A stretch of DNA of 35,064 nt from contig JAABQW010000044.1 in assembly GCA_011391275.1 (NCBI GenBank), forward strand, positions 1 to 35,064. The letters run 5' to 3'. This document shows positions 9,536 through 18,802 of this stretch, one piece after another; the first letter of the stretch is position 1, and every line of letters starts with the position of its first letter. Made by a program: the position numbers and the translations under genes. The notes below the pieces were generated by a model, which did no database searches, was not told the DNA's origin, and was given only the letters and a program-made list of their open reading frames with translations. Source of the DNA: Betaproteobacteria bacterium (GTDB taxonomy: Bacteria; Pseudomonadota; Gammaproteobacteria; Burkholderiales; Usitatibacteraceae).

Positions 9536-10621
9536 TCAGGCGTCGCCGCTGCCCTTCAGGGCGGGAAGGTGCGCCCGGGCGAAGTCGAGCATGCGCTGGA
9601 TGGAGACCTTGGCGCGCTTTCCCACCTCCGGGTCGACGTGGATCTCGTTGCGGCCGGTCTCGAGCACGTCGAGCAGGTTGTGCAGGCCGTTCATCGCCAT
9701 CCACGGGCAGTGCGCGCAGCTCTGGCACGTGGCGCCCTTGCCGGCCGTGGGCGCCTCGATGAAATTCACGCCGGGCAGGCGCCTGCGCATCTGGTGGAGG
9801 AGCCCGCCGTCGGTGGCCACGATGTACTCCTTCGCACCCAGCCGCACGGCCGCCTCGATGATGCCCGTGGTGGAGCCCACGGCGTCGGCCAGCGCGATCA
9901 CGCTCGCGGGCGACTCCGGGTGCACCAGCACCTTGGCGCCGGGGTGCTTCAGCTTCAGCTCCTCCAGCTGCAGCGCCTTGAACTCGTCGTGCACGACGCA
10001 GGCCGCGTTCCACATCAGCATGTCGGCGCCGGTGACCTTCCGGATGTAGGCGCCCAGGTGCTTGTCGGGCGCGAAGAGGACCTTCTTCCCCTCGGCGTGC
10101 AAGTGGGCCACGATCTTCTCGGCGATCGACGAGGTCACCATCCAGTCGGCCCGTGCCTTCACCGCGGCGCTGGTGTTGGCGTAGACGACCACCACGCGGT
10201 CGGGGTGGGCGTCGCAGAACTTCGCGAACTCGTCGGCGGGGCAGGCGAGGTCCAGCGAGCATTCCGCGCCGAGGTCCGGCATGAGGACGCGCTTCTCGGG
10301 GTTGAGGATCTTGGCCGTCTCCCCCATGAAGCGCACGCCGGCCACCACGACGGTCCTCGCGGGGTGGTCGCGGCCGAAGCGCGCCATCTCCAGGGAATCG
10401 GACACCGTGCCGCCGGTGGCCATGGCGAGGTCCTGGATGTCCGGGTGGACGTAGTAGTGCGCGACGAGGACGGCGTCCATCGCCTCCAGGCGCTCGCGGA
10501 TGCGGGCGAGGAGCGCGGGCTTCTCCTGCTCCGTGACGACGCGGGGCGGCTTCGCCGGCGCGATGTCGAGGGCGCCGTCGAAGCGCTCGAAGCGGATCTG
10601 GATGGGGGTGGCCACTGCCAT
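9536..10621 (-). CDS. nadA: Quinolinate synthase
   Basis: [31 protein letters not shown]..., [13 protein letters not shown] and [13 protein letters not shown]. Confidence 0.95.
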   Translation of the reverse strand: MAVATPIQIRFERFDGALDIAPAKPPRVVTEQEKPALLARIRERLEAMDAVLVAHYYVHPDIQDLAMATGGTVSDSLEMARFGRDHPARTVVVAGVRFMGETAKILNPEKRVLMPDLGAECSLDLACPADEFAKFCDAHPDRVVVVYANTSAAVKARADWMVTSSIAEKIVAHLHAEGKKVLFAPDKHLGAYIRKVTGADMLMWNAACVVHDEFKALQLEELKLKHPGAKVLVHPESPASVIALADAVGSTTGIIEAAVRLGAKEYIVATDGGLLHQMRRRLPGVNFIEAPTAGKGATCQSCAHCPWMAMNGLHNLLDVLETGRNEIHVDPEVGKRAKVSIQRMLDFARAHLPALKGSGDA

Positions 10622-10768
10622 GGGAATCTCCGTTTAGCCTTTGATTCTGCCATAGGGGAATCGTTCGGGGCCCGCGCCCGGGCGCGTGCTAGAATTCCGG
10701 CGCATGAAACGCGCTTCCGCGGGACGACATCCCGCCGGGCGCGCCCGGGCCAAGCCGGGCGGCGCAAC

Positions 10769-10786
10769 CCTGCGCCGCGGCGCAGG
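10769..10786. repeat. 18-bp perfect palindrome CCTGCGCCGCGGCGCAGG upstream of hda
   Basis: Read directly; ends 14 bp before the hda ATG. Confidence 0.85.
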
Positions 10787-10800
10787 CCCAGGGAGCCCCG

Positions 10801-11448
10801 ATGAGGCAGCTGCTCCTCGACTTCGCCCAGGGCCCCGCGCCTACCTTCGACAACTTCGTACCCGGCCACAACGCCGAGCCGCTGGCGGCCGTGCGCGCCG
10901 CGCTTTCGGCCATCCCGGAGCGCGTGCTCTACCTCTGGGGCGAGACGGGCGCCGGGAAGTCCCACCTGCTGCGCGCCTTCGCGGCCGTGCGCCCGGGCGC
11001 GCGGTACGTGCGCGGCGAGGACTACCTCGGCACCGAATCCGGCGGGGTCCTGGTCCTGGACGATGCCGAGCGCCTGGCCGAGGCGAGGCAGGTGGCCCTC
11101 TTCAACGCCTTCAACGAACGCGCCTTCGAGCTGATCGTCGTCTCCGCCCACGCGGCCCCGAAGGACGTGGCCCTGCGCCGCGACCTCGCCACGCGGCTGG
11201 CCACCGGCCTCACGTACTGGCTCCAGCCGCTCACCGACGACGAGAAGCGCGAAGCGCTGGCGGCGCACGCCCGCGCGCGCGGCTTCGCCCTCACCGGGGA
11301 GGTGGCGTCCTACCTCCTCACCCACGCGCGGCGCGACATGCCGTCGCTCATGCAGGCGCTCGACACCCTCGACCGGTACTCGCTGGAGACCGGGCGCCCC
11401 ATCACCGTGCCGCTCCTCAAGGCGGCGCTCCAACCCGAGCTCACATGA
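10801..11448 (+). CDS. hda: DnaA regulatory inactivator Hda
   Basis: MRQLLLDFAQGPAPTFDNFVPGHNAE..., P-loop WGETGAGKSHLLRA, DnaA-like AAA+ domain. Confidence 0.9.
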   Translation: MRQLLLDFAQGPAPTFDNFVPGHNAEPLAAVRAALSAIPERVLYLWGETGAGKSHLLRAFAAVRPGARYVRGEDYLGTESGGVLVLDDAERLAEARQVALFNAFNERAFELIVVSAHAAPKDVALRRDLATRLATGLTYWLQPLTDDEKREALAAHARARGFALTGEVASYLLTHARRDMPSLMQALDTLDRYSLETGRPITVPLLKAALQPELT

Positions 11449-11500
11449 ACCCCGCACCCATCGGCCGCACGCGCGGCCGCCCCACCCGGAGGATGCGCGC

Positions 11501-12898
11501 ATGATCAAGTCGTTCATCTCGCGGGTCTTCGGCCGCGGCGGCGCCAAGCAGGCCGCGCACCCGTCGAAGCCCGTCGTCTACGGTCCCGACAAGCACCACA
11601 TCCGCAAGGACCACATCAGCCGCGGCGCCCGCAAGACCTGCGAGGAGCTGCAGCGCGCCGGCCACACCGCGTACGTCGTCGGCGGGGCGGTGCGCGACCT
11701 GATCCTGGGAAGGCGGCCCAAGGACTTCGACGTGGCCACCAGCGCGCACCCCGACGAGGTGCGCTCGCTCTTCCGCCGCTCGCGCATCATCGGCCGGCGC
11801 TTCCAGATCGTGCACGTGATGTTCGGCGCGGAGACGGTCGAGGTCTCGACCTACCGCGCCCACTTCACGACGAAGGACCCCGAGGCCGACGACGACGAGA
11901 AGGACAGGCAGGACGTGCACGGCCGCGTGCTCTCCGACAACGTCTTCGGCACGCAGGCCGAGGACGCCGTGCGCCGCGACTTCACCGTGAACGCGCTCTT
12001 CTACGACCCGGTGAAGGAGGAGGTCTGGGACTACCAGAACGGCGTGAAGGACCTCGTCGCGAGGAAGCTCGTGATGATCGGCGACCCCGCCACGCGCTAC
12101 CGGGAGGACCCGGTGCGGATGCTGCGCGCGGCCCGCCTGTCGGCCAAGCTGGGCCTCACCATCGACCCGAAGACCGCCGCGCCGATCCGCGAGCTCAAGC
12201 ACCTCCTGGAGAACGTGCCCCAGGCGCGCCTCTTCGAGGAGATCCTCAAGATGCTGCTCTCGGGCAACGCCGTGGCCTGCGTGCAGCGGCTGCGCGACCT
12301 GGAGCTGCACCACGGCCTGCTGCCGCTGCTCGACGACTCGCTCGAGGACGCGGCGACCGGCCCGTTCGCCATGGCCGCGCTCAAGGCGACCGACGACCGC
12401 CTGCGCGAGGACAAGCCCGTCTCGCCCGCCTTCCTGCTGGCCGCGCTCCTGTGGGGCCGCGTCGAGCGGCGCTGGCACGAGCTCGAGGAGAAGGGCCAGC
12501 CGTCGACGCCCTCGCTGCATTCGGCGATGCACGACGCGCTGGACGCGCAGCGCGAGTCGCTCGCCATCCCGCGCCGCTTCGACGCGACGATGAAGGAACT
12601 GTGGCTGCTGCAGCCGCGCTTCCCGCAGCGCGGCGGCACGCGCCCCTTCCGGCTGCTGGAGCACCCGCGCTTCCGCGCCGCCTACGACTTCTTCGAGCTG
12701 CGCGCGCAGGCCGGCAACGCGCCCCTGGAGATCGCGCAGTGGTGGGAGAAGTTCCAGGACGCCTCCGGCGAGGAACGCGAGCGCATGCTGCACGCCGACG
12801 AGGGCCCGAAGAAGAAGAAGCGCCGCCGGCGCGGCGGCAAGCGCCGTCCGGAAGACGGCGGCTCGCCCGAGGAAGTGGCGCCGGGCGCCGACGAATGA
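11501..12898 (+). CDS. pcnB: Polynucleotide adenylyltransferase (poly(A) polymerase I)
   Basis: GHTAYVVGGAVRDLILGRRPKDFDVATSAHPDEVRSLFR, DVHGRVLSDNVFGTQAEDAVRRDFTVNALFYDP; basic C-terminal tail KKKKRRRRGGKRR. Confidence 0.94.
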   Translation: MIKSFISRVFGRGGAKQAAHPSKPVVYGPDKHHIRKDHISRGARKTCEELQRAGHTAYVVGGAVRDLILGRRPKDFDVATSAHPDEVRSLFRRSRIIGRRFQIVHVMFGAETVEVSTYRAHFTTKDPEADDDEKDRQDVHGRVLSDNVFGTQAEDAVRRDFTVNALFYDPVKEEVWDYQNGVKDLVARKLVMIGDPATRYREDPVRMLRAARLSAKLGLTIDPKTAAPIRELKHLLENVPQARLFEEILKMLLSGNAVACVQRLRDLELHHGLLPLLDDSLEDAATGPFAMAALKATDDRLREDKPVSPAFLLAALLWGRVERRWHELEEKGQPSTPSLHSAMHDALDAQRESLAIPRRFDATMKELWLLQPRFPQRGGTRPFRLLEHPRFRAAYDFFELRAQAGNAPLEIAQWWEKFQDASGEERERMLHADEGPKKKKRRRRGGKRRPEDGGSPEEVAPGADE

Positions 12899-13389
12899 AC
12901 CCGGTGCGCGCCGCGGTCGCGCTGGGCTCCAACCTCGACGGCCCCGAGGCGCGCGTGCGCCGGGCGTTCGGGGAAGTGGCGGCGCTCCCCTCGACGCGGG
13001 TCCTCGCGCGCTCCGCGCTCTACCGCACCGCGCCCGTGGGCTACCTCGACCAGCCCGCGTTCATCAACGCCTGCGCGCTTGTGGAGACGGCCCTCGGCCC
13101 GCGCGAGCTCCTCGCGGAGCTCCTCGCCATCGAGCGGCGGCACGGCCGCGTGCGCGACCTGCCCAACGGCCCGCGCACGCTCGACCTCGACATCGTGCTC
13201 TACGGCGACCTCGTCCTCCACGAGCACGGGCTCACCCTGCCGCACCCGCGCGCGCACGAGCGCGCCTTCGTGCTCGCGCCGTTGCTGGACGTGTGGCCCG
13301 ATGCCATCATTCCGGGCCGCGGCGCGGCGGCCTCGTTCCGCGACCGCGTGGACGACCAGGCCATCGAGAGGCTGCCGGAGGGCCCATGA
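12895..13389 (+). CDS. folK: 2-amino-4-hydroxy-6-hydroxymethyldihydropteridine diphosphokinase
   Basis: [10 protein letters not shown]...[23 protein letters not shown]...[29 protein letters not shown] overlap with pcnB. Confidence 0.95.
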   Translation: MNPVRAAVALGSNLDGPEARVRRAFGEVAALPSTRVLARSALYRTAPVGYLDQPAFINACALVETALGPRELLAELLAIERRHGRVRDLPNGPRTLDLDIVLYGDLVLHEHGLTLPHPRAHERAFVLAPLLDVWPDAIIPGRGAAASFRDRVDDQAIERLPEGP

Positions 13390-14015
13390 AGCACCGCTTC
13401 ATCGTGATCGAGGGGCCCATCGGGTGCGGCAAGACGAGCCTCGCGAAGCTGATGGCGCGGCGCCTCAACGCCAACGTGGTGCTCGAGGAGCCGCAGGCCA
13501 ACCCCTTCCTGCCGCTCTTCTACCGCGACATGCGCCGGCACGCGCTGTCCACGCAGCTCTTCTTCCTCTTCCAGCGCCTGCACCAGCTCGAGGGCCTGCG
13601 CCAGCCCGATCTCTTCGGCCGGCCCACGGTGGCCGACTTCGCGCTGCAGAAGGACCCGCTCTTCGCGCGCCTGACCCTCGACGACAACGAGTTCGGCCTG
13701 TACACGCGCATCTTCGAGCACGTGCGGCCGCAGGCGCCCACGCCGGACCTTGTGATCTACCTGCAGGCCAAGGTCGAGACGCTGGTCGAGCGCGTGCGGC
13801 GGCGCGGCAACCCGATGGAAGCCGGCATCGCCGACGACTACCTGCGCGCCATCTCCGACACCTACACGCGCTATTTCTACAACTACGACGAGAGCGCGCT
13901 GCTGATCGTCAACAGCGAGCGGCTCAACTTCGTGGACGTCCCCGAGCACTTCGACCTGCTGGTCGAGCGCGTGCAGTCCATCCGCGGTGGCCGGGAGTTC
14001 TTCAACCGCGCCTGA
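13386..14015 (+). CDS. Deoxynucleoside kinase (deoxyguanosine/deoxyadenosine kinase-like)
   Basis: [23 protein letters not shown]...[22 protein letters not shown] overlap with folK. Confidence 0.9.
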   Translation: MKHRFIVIEGPIGCGKTSLAKLMARRLNANVVLEEPQANPFLPLFYRDMRRHALSTQLFFLFQRLHQLEGLRQPDLFGRPTVADFALQKDPLFARLTLDDNEFGLYTRIFEHVRPQAPTPDLVIYLQAKVETLVERVRRRGNPMEAGIADDYLRAISDTYTRYFYNYDESALLIVNSERLNFVDVPEHFDLLVERVQSIRGGREFFNRA

Positions 14016-14017
14016 CC

Positions 14018-14086
14018 GGTATTGGGGACGGTTCCTGGGGACGGTTCCTAAATTCGGAACCGTCCCCAGGAACCGTCCCCAATACC
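14018..14086. repeat. Perfect inverted repeat (31-bp arms, 7-nt loop) built from a doubled GGGGACGGTTCCT unit
   Basis: 14018-14048 GGTATTGGGGACGGTTCCTGGGGACGGTTCC is the exact reverse complement of 14056-14086. Confidence 0.97.
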
Positions 14087-14149
14087 TATGCTGCATTGCA
14101 GCGAAACCGTGGCAGAATGCTCTTCCCGTTCTGCCCGAATCCCCAAGAC

Positions 14150-14941
<792 letters not shown>

Positions 14942-14966
14942 GAGTGATGCGGGCGCAAACCTCTGG

Positions 14967-15010
14967 AACACGGATGAACACGGATCACGGCGGATAAACA
15001 CGGATAGAAA
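14967..15010. repeat. Short degenerate direct repeats of (A)ACACGGAT between panB and panC
   Basis: aacacggatgaacacggatcacggcggataaacacggatagaaa: three CACGGAT copies with gaa/aaa linkers plus a variant cacggcggat. Confidence 0.8.
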
Positions 15011-15027
15011 CCGAGTGGGGTTGCTGC

Positions 15028-15858
15028 GTGGATCTGATTCATACCGTTGACGAGTTGCGGGCGAGGCTCAAGGGCGAAGCATCGGTCGCGCTCGTGCCGA
15101 CGATGGGGAACCTCCATGCGGGGCACCTCGCGCTGGTCACCGAGGCGGGGAAGCACGGCCGGTGCGTCGTGGCCTCGATCTTCGTGAACCGCCTGCAGTT
15201 CGAGCCCGGCGGGGACTTCGACCGGTATCCGCGCACGCTGGCCGACGATTGCGCCAAGCTCGAGAAGGCGGGATGCCACGTGGTGTTCGCGCCCGACGAG
15301 CGCGAGCTCTATCCCGAGCCCCAGGAGATCTTCGTCACGCCGCCGAAACTCGCCGGGCAGTTGTGCGGCGACTTCCGGCCGGGCCACTTCCAGGGCGTGG
15401 TGACCGTCGTCGCGAAACTCCTCAATATTGTTGCACCGCACACAGCCGTCTTCGGCCGCAAGGACTACCAGCAACTGGCCGTGATCCGGGCCCTGGCGAG
15501 GCAGCTGAACTATCCCGTTTCGATCGTCGGGGTGGATACCGTGCGCGAGCCCGACGGCCTCGCGATGTCGTCCCGGAACGGCTATCTCTCCTCTGAGGAA
15601 CGCACCGAAGCGGTGCGCCTCGGCCAAAACCTGCGGCGGATCAAGGCCCTCGCCGAAGGCGGCTCGCACGATTTCGATGCGCTTTGCGCGTTGGCAATCA
15701 AGGACTTGACGGATGCCGGCTGGCGCGTGGATTATGTTGCAGTGCGGAATCAATCCGGACTGTCCGTTCCGGGCCCCGCGGACCGCGATCTGGTGGTCCT
15801 GGGCGCGGCCTGGCTGGGCAGGACCCGGCTGATCGACAACGTCGAGTTCCGCGCCTGA
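15028..15858 (+). CDS. panC: Pantoate--beta-alanine ligase
   Basis: VALVPTMGNLHAGHLALV...GRKDYQQLAVIRALARQLNYPV...REPDGLAMSSRNGYLS; GTG start. Confidence 0.95.
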   Translation: MDLIHTVDELRARLKGEASVALVPTMGNLHAGHLALVTEAGKHGRCVVASIFVNRLQFEPGGDFDRYPRTLADDCAKLEKAGCHVVFAPDERELYPEPQEIFVTPPKLAGQLCGDFRPGHFQGVVTVVAKLLNIVAPHTAVFGRKDYQQLAVIRALARQLNYPVSIVGVDTVREPDGLAMSSRNGYLSSEERTEAVRLGQNLRRIKALAEGGSHDFDALCALAIKDLTDAGWRVDYVAVRNQSGLSVPGPADRDLVVLGAAWLGRTRLIDNVEFRA

Positions 15859-15952
15859 TCGAGCCACCTGGGGCTGCCGGGAGTTTTCGAGTCTTTGCTC
15901 TAGAAAGACCCGCTAGACTGCCCTCCAGTCGCACTTGCGGAGACGGGGACAC

Positions 15953-16336
15953 ATGCAACGCACCATGCTCAAGTCGAAGCTGCACCGAGTCACCTGCACG
16001 GCGTCGGAACTCCATTACGAGGGCTCCTGCGCCATCGACCAGGACCTCCTGGACGCGGCCGACATCCGGGAGTTCCAGCAGATCGAGATCTACAACGTCA
16101 ACAACGGCGAGCGGTTCTCGACCTACGCCATCGCGGCCCAGCGCGGCTCCGGGACGATCTCGGTGAACGGTGCCGCCGCCCACAAGGCGCGCCGCGGCGA
16201 CCTCCTGATCATCGCCTCCTACGCCGTCTACGCGGAGTCCGAGATCGCGGCCTACCAGCCCGACCTCGTCTACGTGGATGCGAACAACGCCATCCGCGAA
16301 AAGCGCGGGTCCATCCCCATCCAGAAAGCGGCCTGA
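15953..16336 (+). CDS. panD: Aspartate 1-decarboxylase
   Basis: [38 protein letters not shown]...[20 protein letters not shown], including the Gly-Ser self-processing site. Confidence 0.95.
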   Translation: MQRTMLKSKLHRVTCTASELHYEGSCAIDQDLLDAADIREFQQIEIYNVNNGERFSTYAIAAQRGSGTISVNGAAAHKARRGDLLIIASYAVYAESEIAAYQPDLVYVDANNAIREKRGSIPIQKAA

Positions 16337-16356
16337 CGGCCCGGCGGAAGCAATCG

Positions 16357-16388
16357 AGAAGGGCCGGTCGGAGACGACCGGCCCTTCT
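16357..16388. terminator. Bidirectional hairpin terminator between convergent panD and the MmgE/PrpD gene
   Basis: AGAAGGGCCGGTCG-GAGA-CGACCGGCCCTTCT, perfect 14-bp stem and 4-nt loop in the convergent intergenic region. Confidence 0.8.
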
Positions 16389-16392
16389 GCAT

Positions 16393-17730
16393 TCAGGCGC
16401 CCCCGGTGCCGAGACTGGCCGCGGCCTCCAGGGTCCACAGCCGGTGCGCGAGGTCGCCCGCGCGCTCCGCGCCGATCACCGGCGTGGCCAGCTCGTGGAA
16501 CTTGGCGTCGAGCTCCGCGTCGCTCAGCGGCGCGTCGGGATCGCCCTTGCGCGTCGGCTGCAGCCACGAGCCCCTCGCGCCGTCGTCCCAGTCGATGCTG
16601 ACGCGTGCCGCGCGCTTGCCGGGGAACGCCGCATCCAGTTCCGGGTCGACGGCGATCTCGATGCGGCCCATCAGGGCGCGTATCGCGGGATCGGCCAGGC
16701 GCTCCGGGGAGAAGGCGTCCAGCCGCACGGCTCCGCGCGCCAGCGCGTGCGCCACGACGTAGGCGAGGCTGAACTTCGCCAGCGCCGCCGTGGATGCCTC
16801 GGCATTGCCGGCGACGTCCAGCGCGACCCGGTAGGTTTCCACGCGGACCCGCGCGATGTCGCCCGCGGTCCTCCCGCTGCGGGCCATGACCTCGAGGGCG
16901 CCGTCGATGGCGGCGAAGGTGTGCCCGCAGCAGCCGTGGTTCTTGAACGTCATCAGCGAGATGTTCCAGACCTTGCCGAGGCTCTCGCACGCCTTGTCCC
17001 AGTCGGGGCCGTTGCTCATGGCCTTGCCGAGGCCCGCCTCGCCGTCGATCACGTCCAGCGATCCCGTCACGCCTTCGCGCGCGGCCAGCGCCGCGAGGAC
17101 GCCCGCCTCGGCGGCGCGCCCGGCATGGAGAGGCTTGGACATCGAGTCCATGCGGAACGCCTGCTGGAGGCCCGCCGCGAAGGTCGTCACCGTGGCCAGC
17201 GCGTGGGCGAACTGCCCGCGGGAAAGGCCGAGCAGCATCGCCGCCGCGGCCGCGGCGCCGAAGCTGCCCACCGTGCCCGTCGTGTGCCAGTGGCGGTAGT
17301 GCGTCCGGCCCAGGGCGGCGCCGATGCGGGTCGAGATCTCGTAGCCGGCCACGACCGCCCGGAGGAACTCCTCGCCGCTCGCGGCCCGGTCCTGCGCGAC
17401 GGCGAGTGCCGCCGCGATCGTGGGCGCGCCCGGATGGTAGATCGCGTCGCGGAAGATGTCGTCGAACTCGATGGCGTGCGAGGCGGTGCCGTTGATGAGG
17501 GCGGCGGCGCGCACCGTCGCGCGCCGGCCCAGCGCCAGCGTGGCTCCGCCACGGTCCAACTCCCCGGCCAGCGCCCGCTCGAGGAGGGTGGCGGGCGCGA
17601 CCACGGCGCCGGGAAACAGCGCCGCGTGCCAGTCGACGACGGCCCGCTTCGCGTGGTGCAGCGCCTGCGCGGGCAGCCGCTGGCTGCGCAACTCTTCCGC
17701 GTAGGCCGCGAACCGCTCGGTCACGAACAC
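16393..17730 (-). CDS. MmgE/PrpD family protein
   Basis: INGTASHAIEFDDIFRDAIYHPGAPTIAAALAVAQ...RTHYRHWHTTGTVGSFGAAAAAAMLLGLS...KPLHAGRAAEAGVLAALAA. Confidence 0.92.
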   Translation of the reverse strand: MFVTERFAAYAEELRSQRLPAQALHHAKRAVVDWHAALFPGAVVAPATLLERALAGELDRGGATLALGRRATVRAAALINGTASHAIEFDDIFRDAIYHPGAPTIAAALAVAQDRAASGEEFLRAVVAGYEISTRIGAALGRTHYRHWHTTGTVGSFGAAAAAAMLLGLSRGQFAHALATVTTFAAGLQQAFRMDSMSKPLHAGRAAEAGVLAALAAREGVTGSLDVIDGEAGLGKAMSNGPDWDKACESLGKVWNISLMTFKNHGCCGHTFAAIDGALEVMARSGRTAGDIARVRVETYRVALDVAGNAEASTAALAKFSLAYVVAHALARGAVRLDAFSPERLADPAIRALMGRIEIAVDPELDAAFPGKRAARVSIDWDDGARGSWLQPTRKGDPDAPLSDAELDAKFHELATPVIGAERAGDLAHRLWTLEAAASLGTGGA

Positions 17731-17745
17731 GGGGGGACCCTCCGC

Positions 17746-18723
17746 TCAGTTGGCCTTGGCCCCGGCCATCTTGACTACCTTGGCCCACTTCTCCGTCTCG
17801 GAGCGGATGTAGGCGGCGAACTCTTCCGGCGTGCTGCCGACGGGGTCCACGCCCTGCTGGACGAGCTTCTCGCGGATCTCGGGGATCCTGATGATGCGGG
17901 CGACCTCGGCCTGGATCTTCATGGCGATCTCGCGGGGCATGCCGGCCGGGCCGAGCAGGCCGAACCACGACGAAGCCTCGAAGTCGGGATAGCCCAGTTC
18001 CGCGACCGTGGGCAGGTCGGGCGAGGACGCCGAGCGCGTCTTGGTGGTGACGGCGATGCCGCGCAGGCGCCCGGAGCGCACGTGCTGGATGACGGACGGG
18101 ATCGTGGCGAACATGAAATGCACCTGCTCGCCGGACAGGAGGTCGTTGAGCGCCACCGCCCCCTTGTAGGGAACGTGCGTCGCCTCGACGCCCGCCATGG
18201 ACTTCAGGAGCTCGCCTGACAGGTGCGCCGAGGTGCCCACGCCGGTGGAGGCGAAGAAATACTTGTTCGGGCTGGCCTTGAGCAGGCGCAGGAAGTCCGG
18301 GAAATCCTTTGCCGGCATGGAGGTGGGGTTCACCACGAGCATGTTGGGCGCGCCGACCACCTGCGAGATCGGCTGGAAGTCCTTGATGTTGTCGTAGGGC
18401 ATGCTGGAATAAAGCGTCGCGTTGATCGCGAGCGGCCCCACCGACCCCATGAGCAGCGTGTAGCCGTCCGGCTTCGCCTTGGCGACCAGGTTGGCGCCGA
18501 TGTTGCCGCCGGCGCCGGGCTTGTTCTCGACGACCACGGTCTGGCCCCAGGTCTTGCGGAACTCCTCGGCCATGATGCGCGCGACGAAGTCCGTCGACCC
18601 CCCCGGCGAGAAGCCCACGACGATCGTGATCTGGCGGTTGGGCCAGTCGCCCTGCGCCAGGGCAAGCGTCGAGGCGGCCAGCGCGAGCAGGGCGGCTGCG
18701 GCTTTCAGGATCAGGTTCTTCAT
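17746..18723 (-). CDS. Tripartite tricarboxylate transporter (TctC/Bug) substrate-binding protein
   Basis: Signal peptide then WPNRQITIVVGFSPGGSTDFVARIM...VVENKPGAGGNIGANLVAKAKPDGYTLLMG. Confidence 0.95.
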   Translation of the reverse strand: MKNLILKAAAALLALAASTLALAQGDWPNRQITIVVGFSPGGSTDFVARIMAEEFRKTWGQTVVVENKPGAGGNIGANLVAKAKPDGYTLLMGSVGPLAINATLYSSMPYDNIKDFQPISQVVGAPNMLVVNPTSMPAKDFPDFLRLLKASPNKYFFASTGVGTSAHLSGELLKSMAGVEATHVPYKGAVALNDLLSGEQVHFMFATIPSVIQHVRSGRLRGIAVTTKTRSASSPDLPTVAELGYPDFEASSWFGLLGPAGMPREIAMKIQAEVARIIRIPEIREKLVQQGVDPVGSTPEEFAAYIRSETEKWAKVVKMAGAKAN

Positions 18724-18802
18724 TTGTCTGTCTCCTCCTTGTTGTTGAAGCACGCTCGGTTGCTGCAGGCGGGGAGCCGCGCCTCTCGCGGGCGCTGGCC
18801 CC

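Noticed and set aside
8742-10262. N-terminal 500-residue extension of the purM ORF
   Set aside because: The extension is out-of-frame translation of the TonB-like and nadA genes; purM homology starts at [16 protein letters not shown] with a GTG start at 8741.
12793-12860. Lys/Arg-rich pcnB tail (KKKKRRRRGGKRR) as an unusual fusion
   Set aside because: Basic C-terminal tails are common in proteobacterial poly(A) polymerases.
14967-15010. CACGGAT repeats as a CRISPR array
   Set aside because: Repeats are 7-9 bp, spacers are 3 bp or less, and there are no cas genes.
15891-15909. GTCTTT-N7-AAAGAC dyad upstream of panD as a terminator
   Set aside because: Six-bp stem with no following T-run and panD in the same direction; too weak to call.
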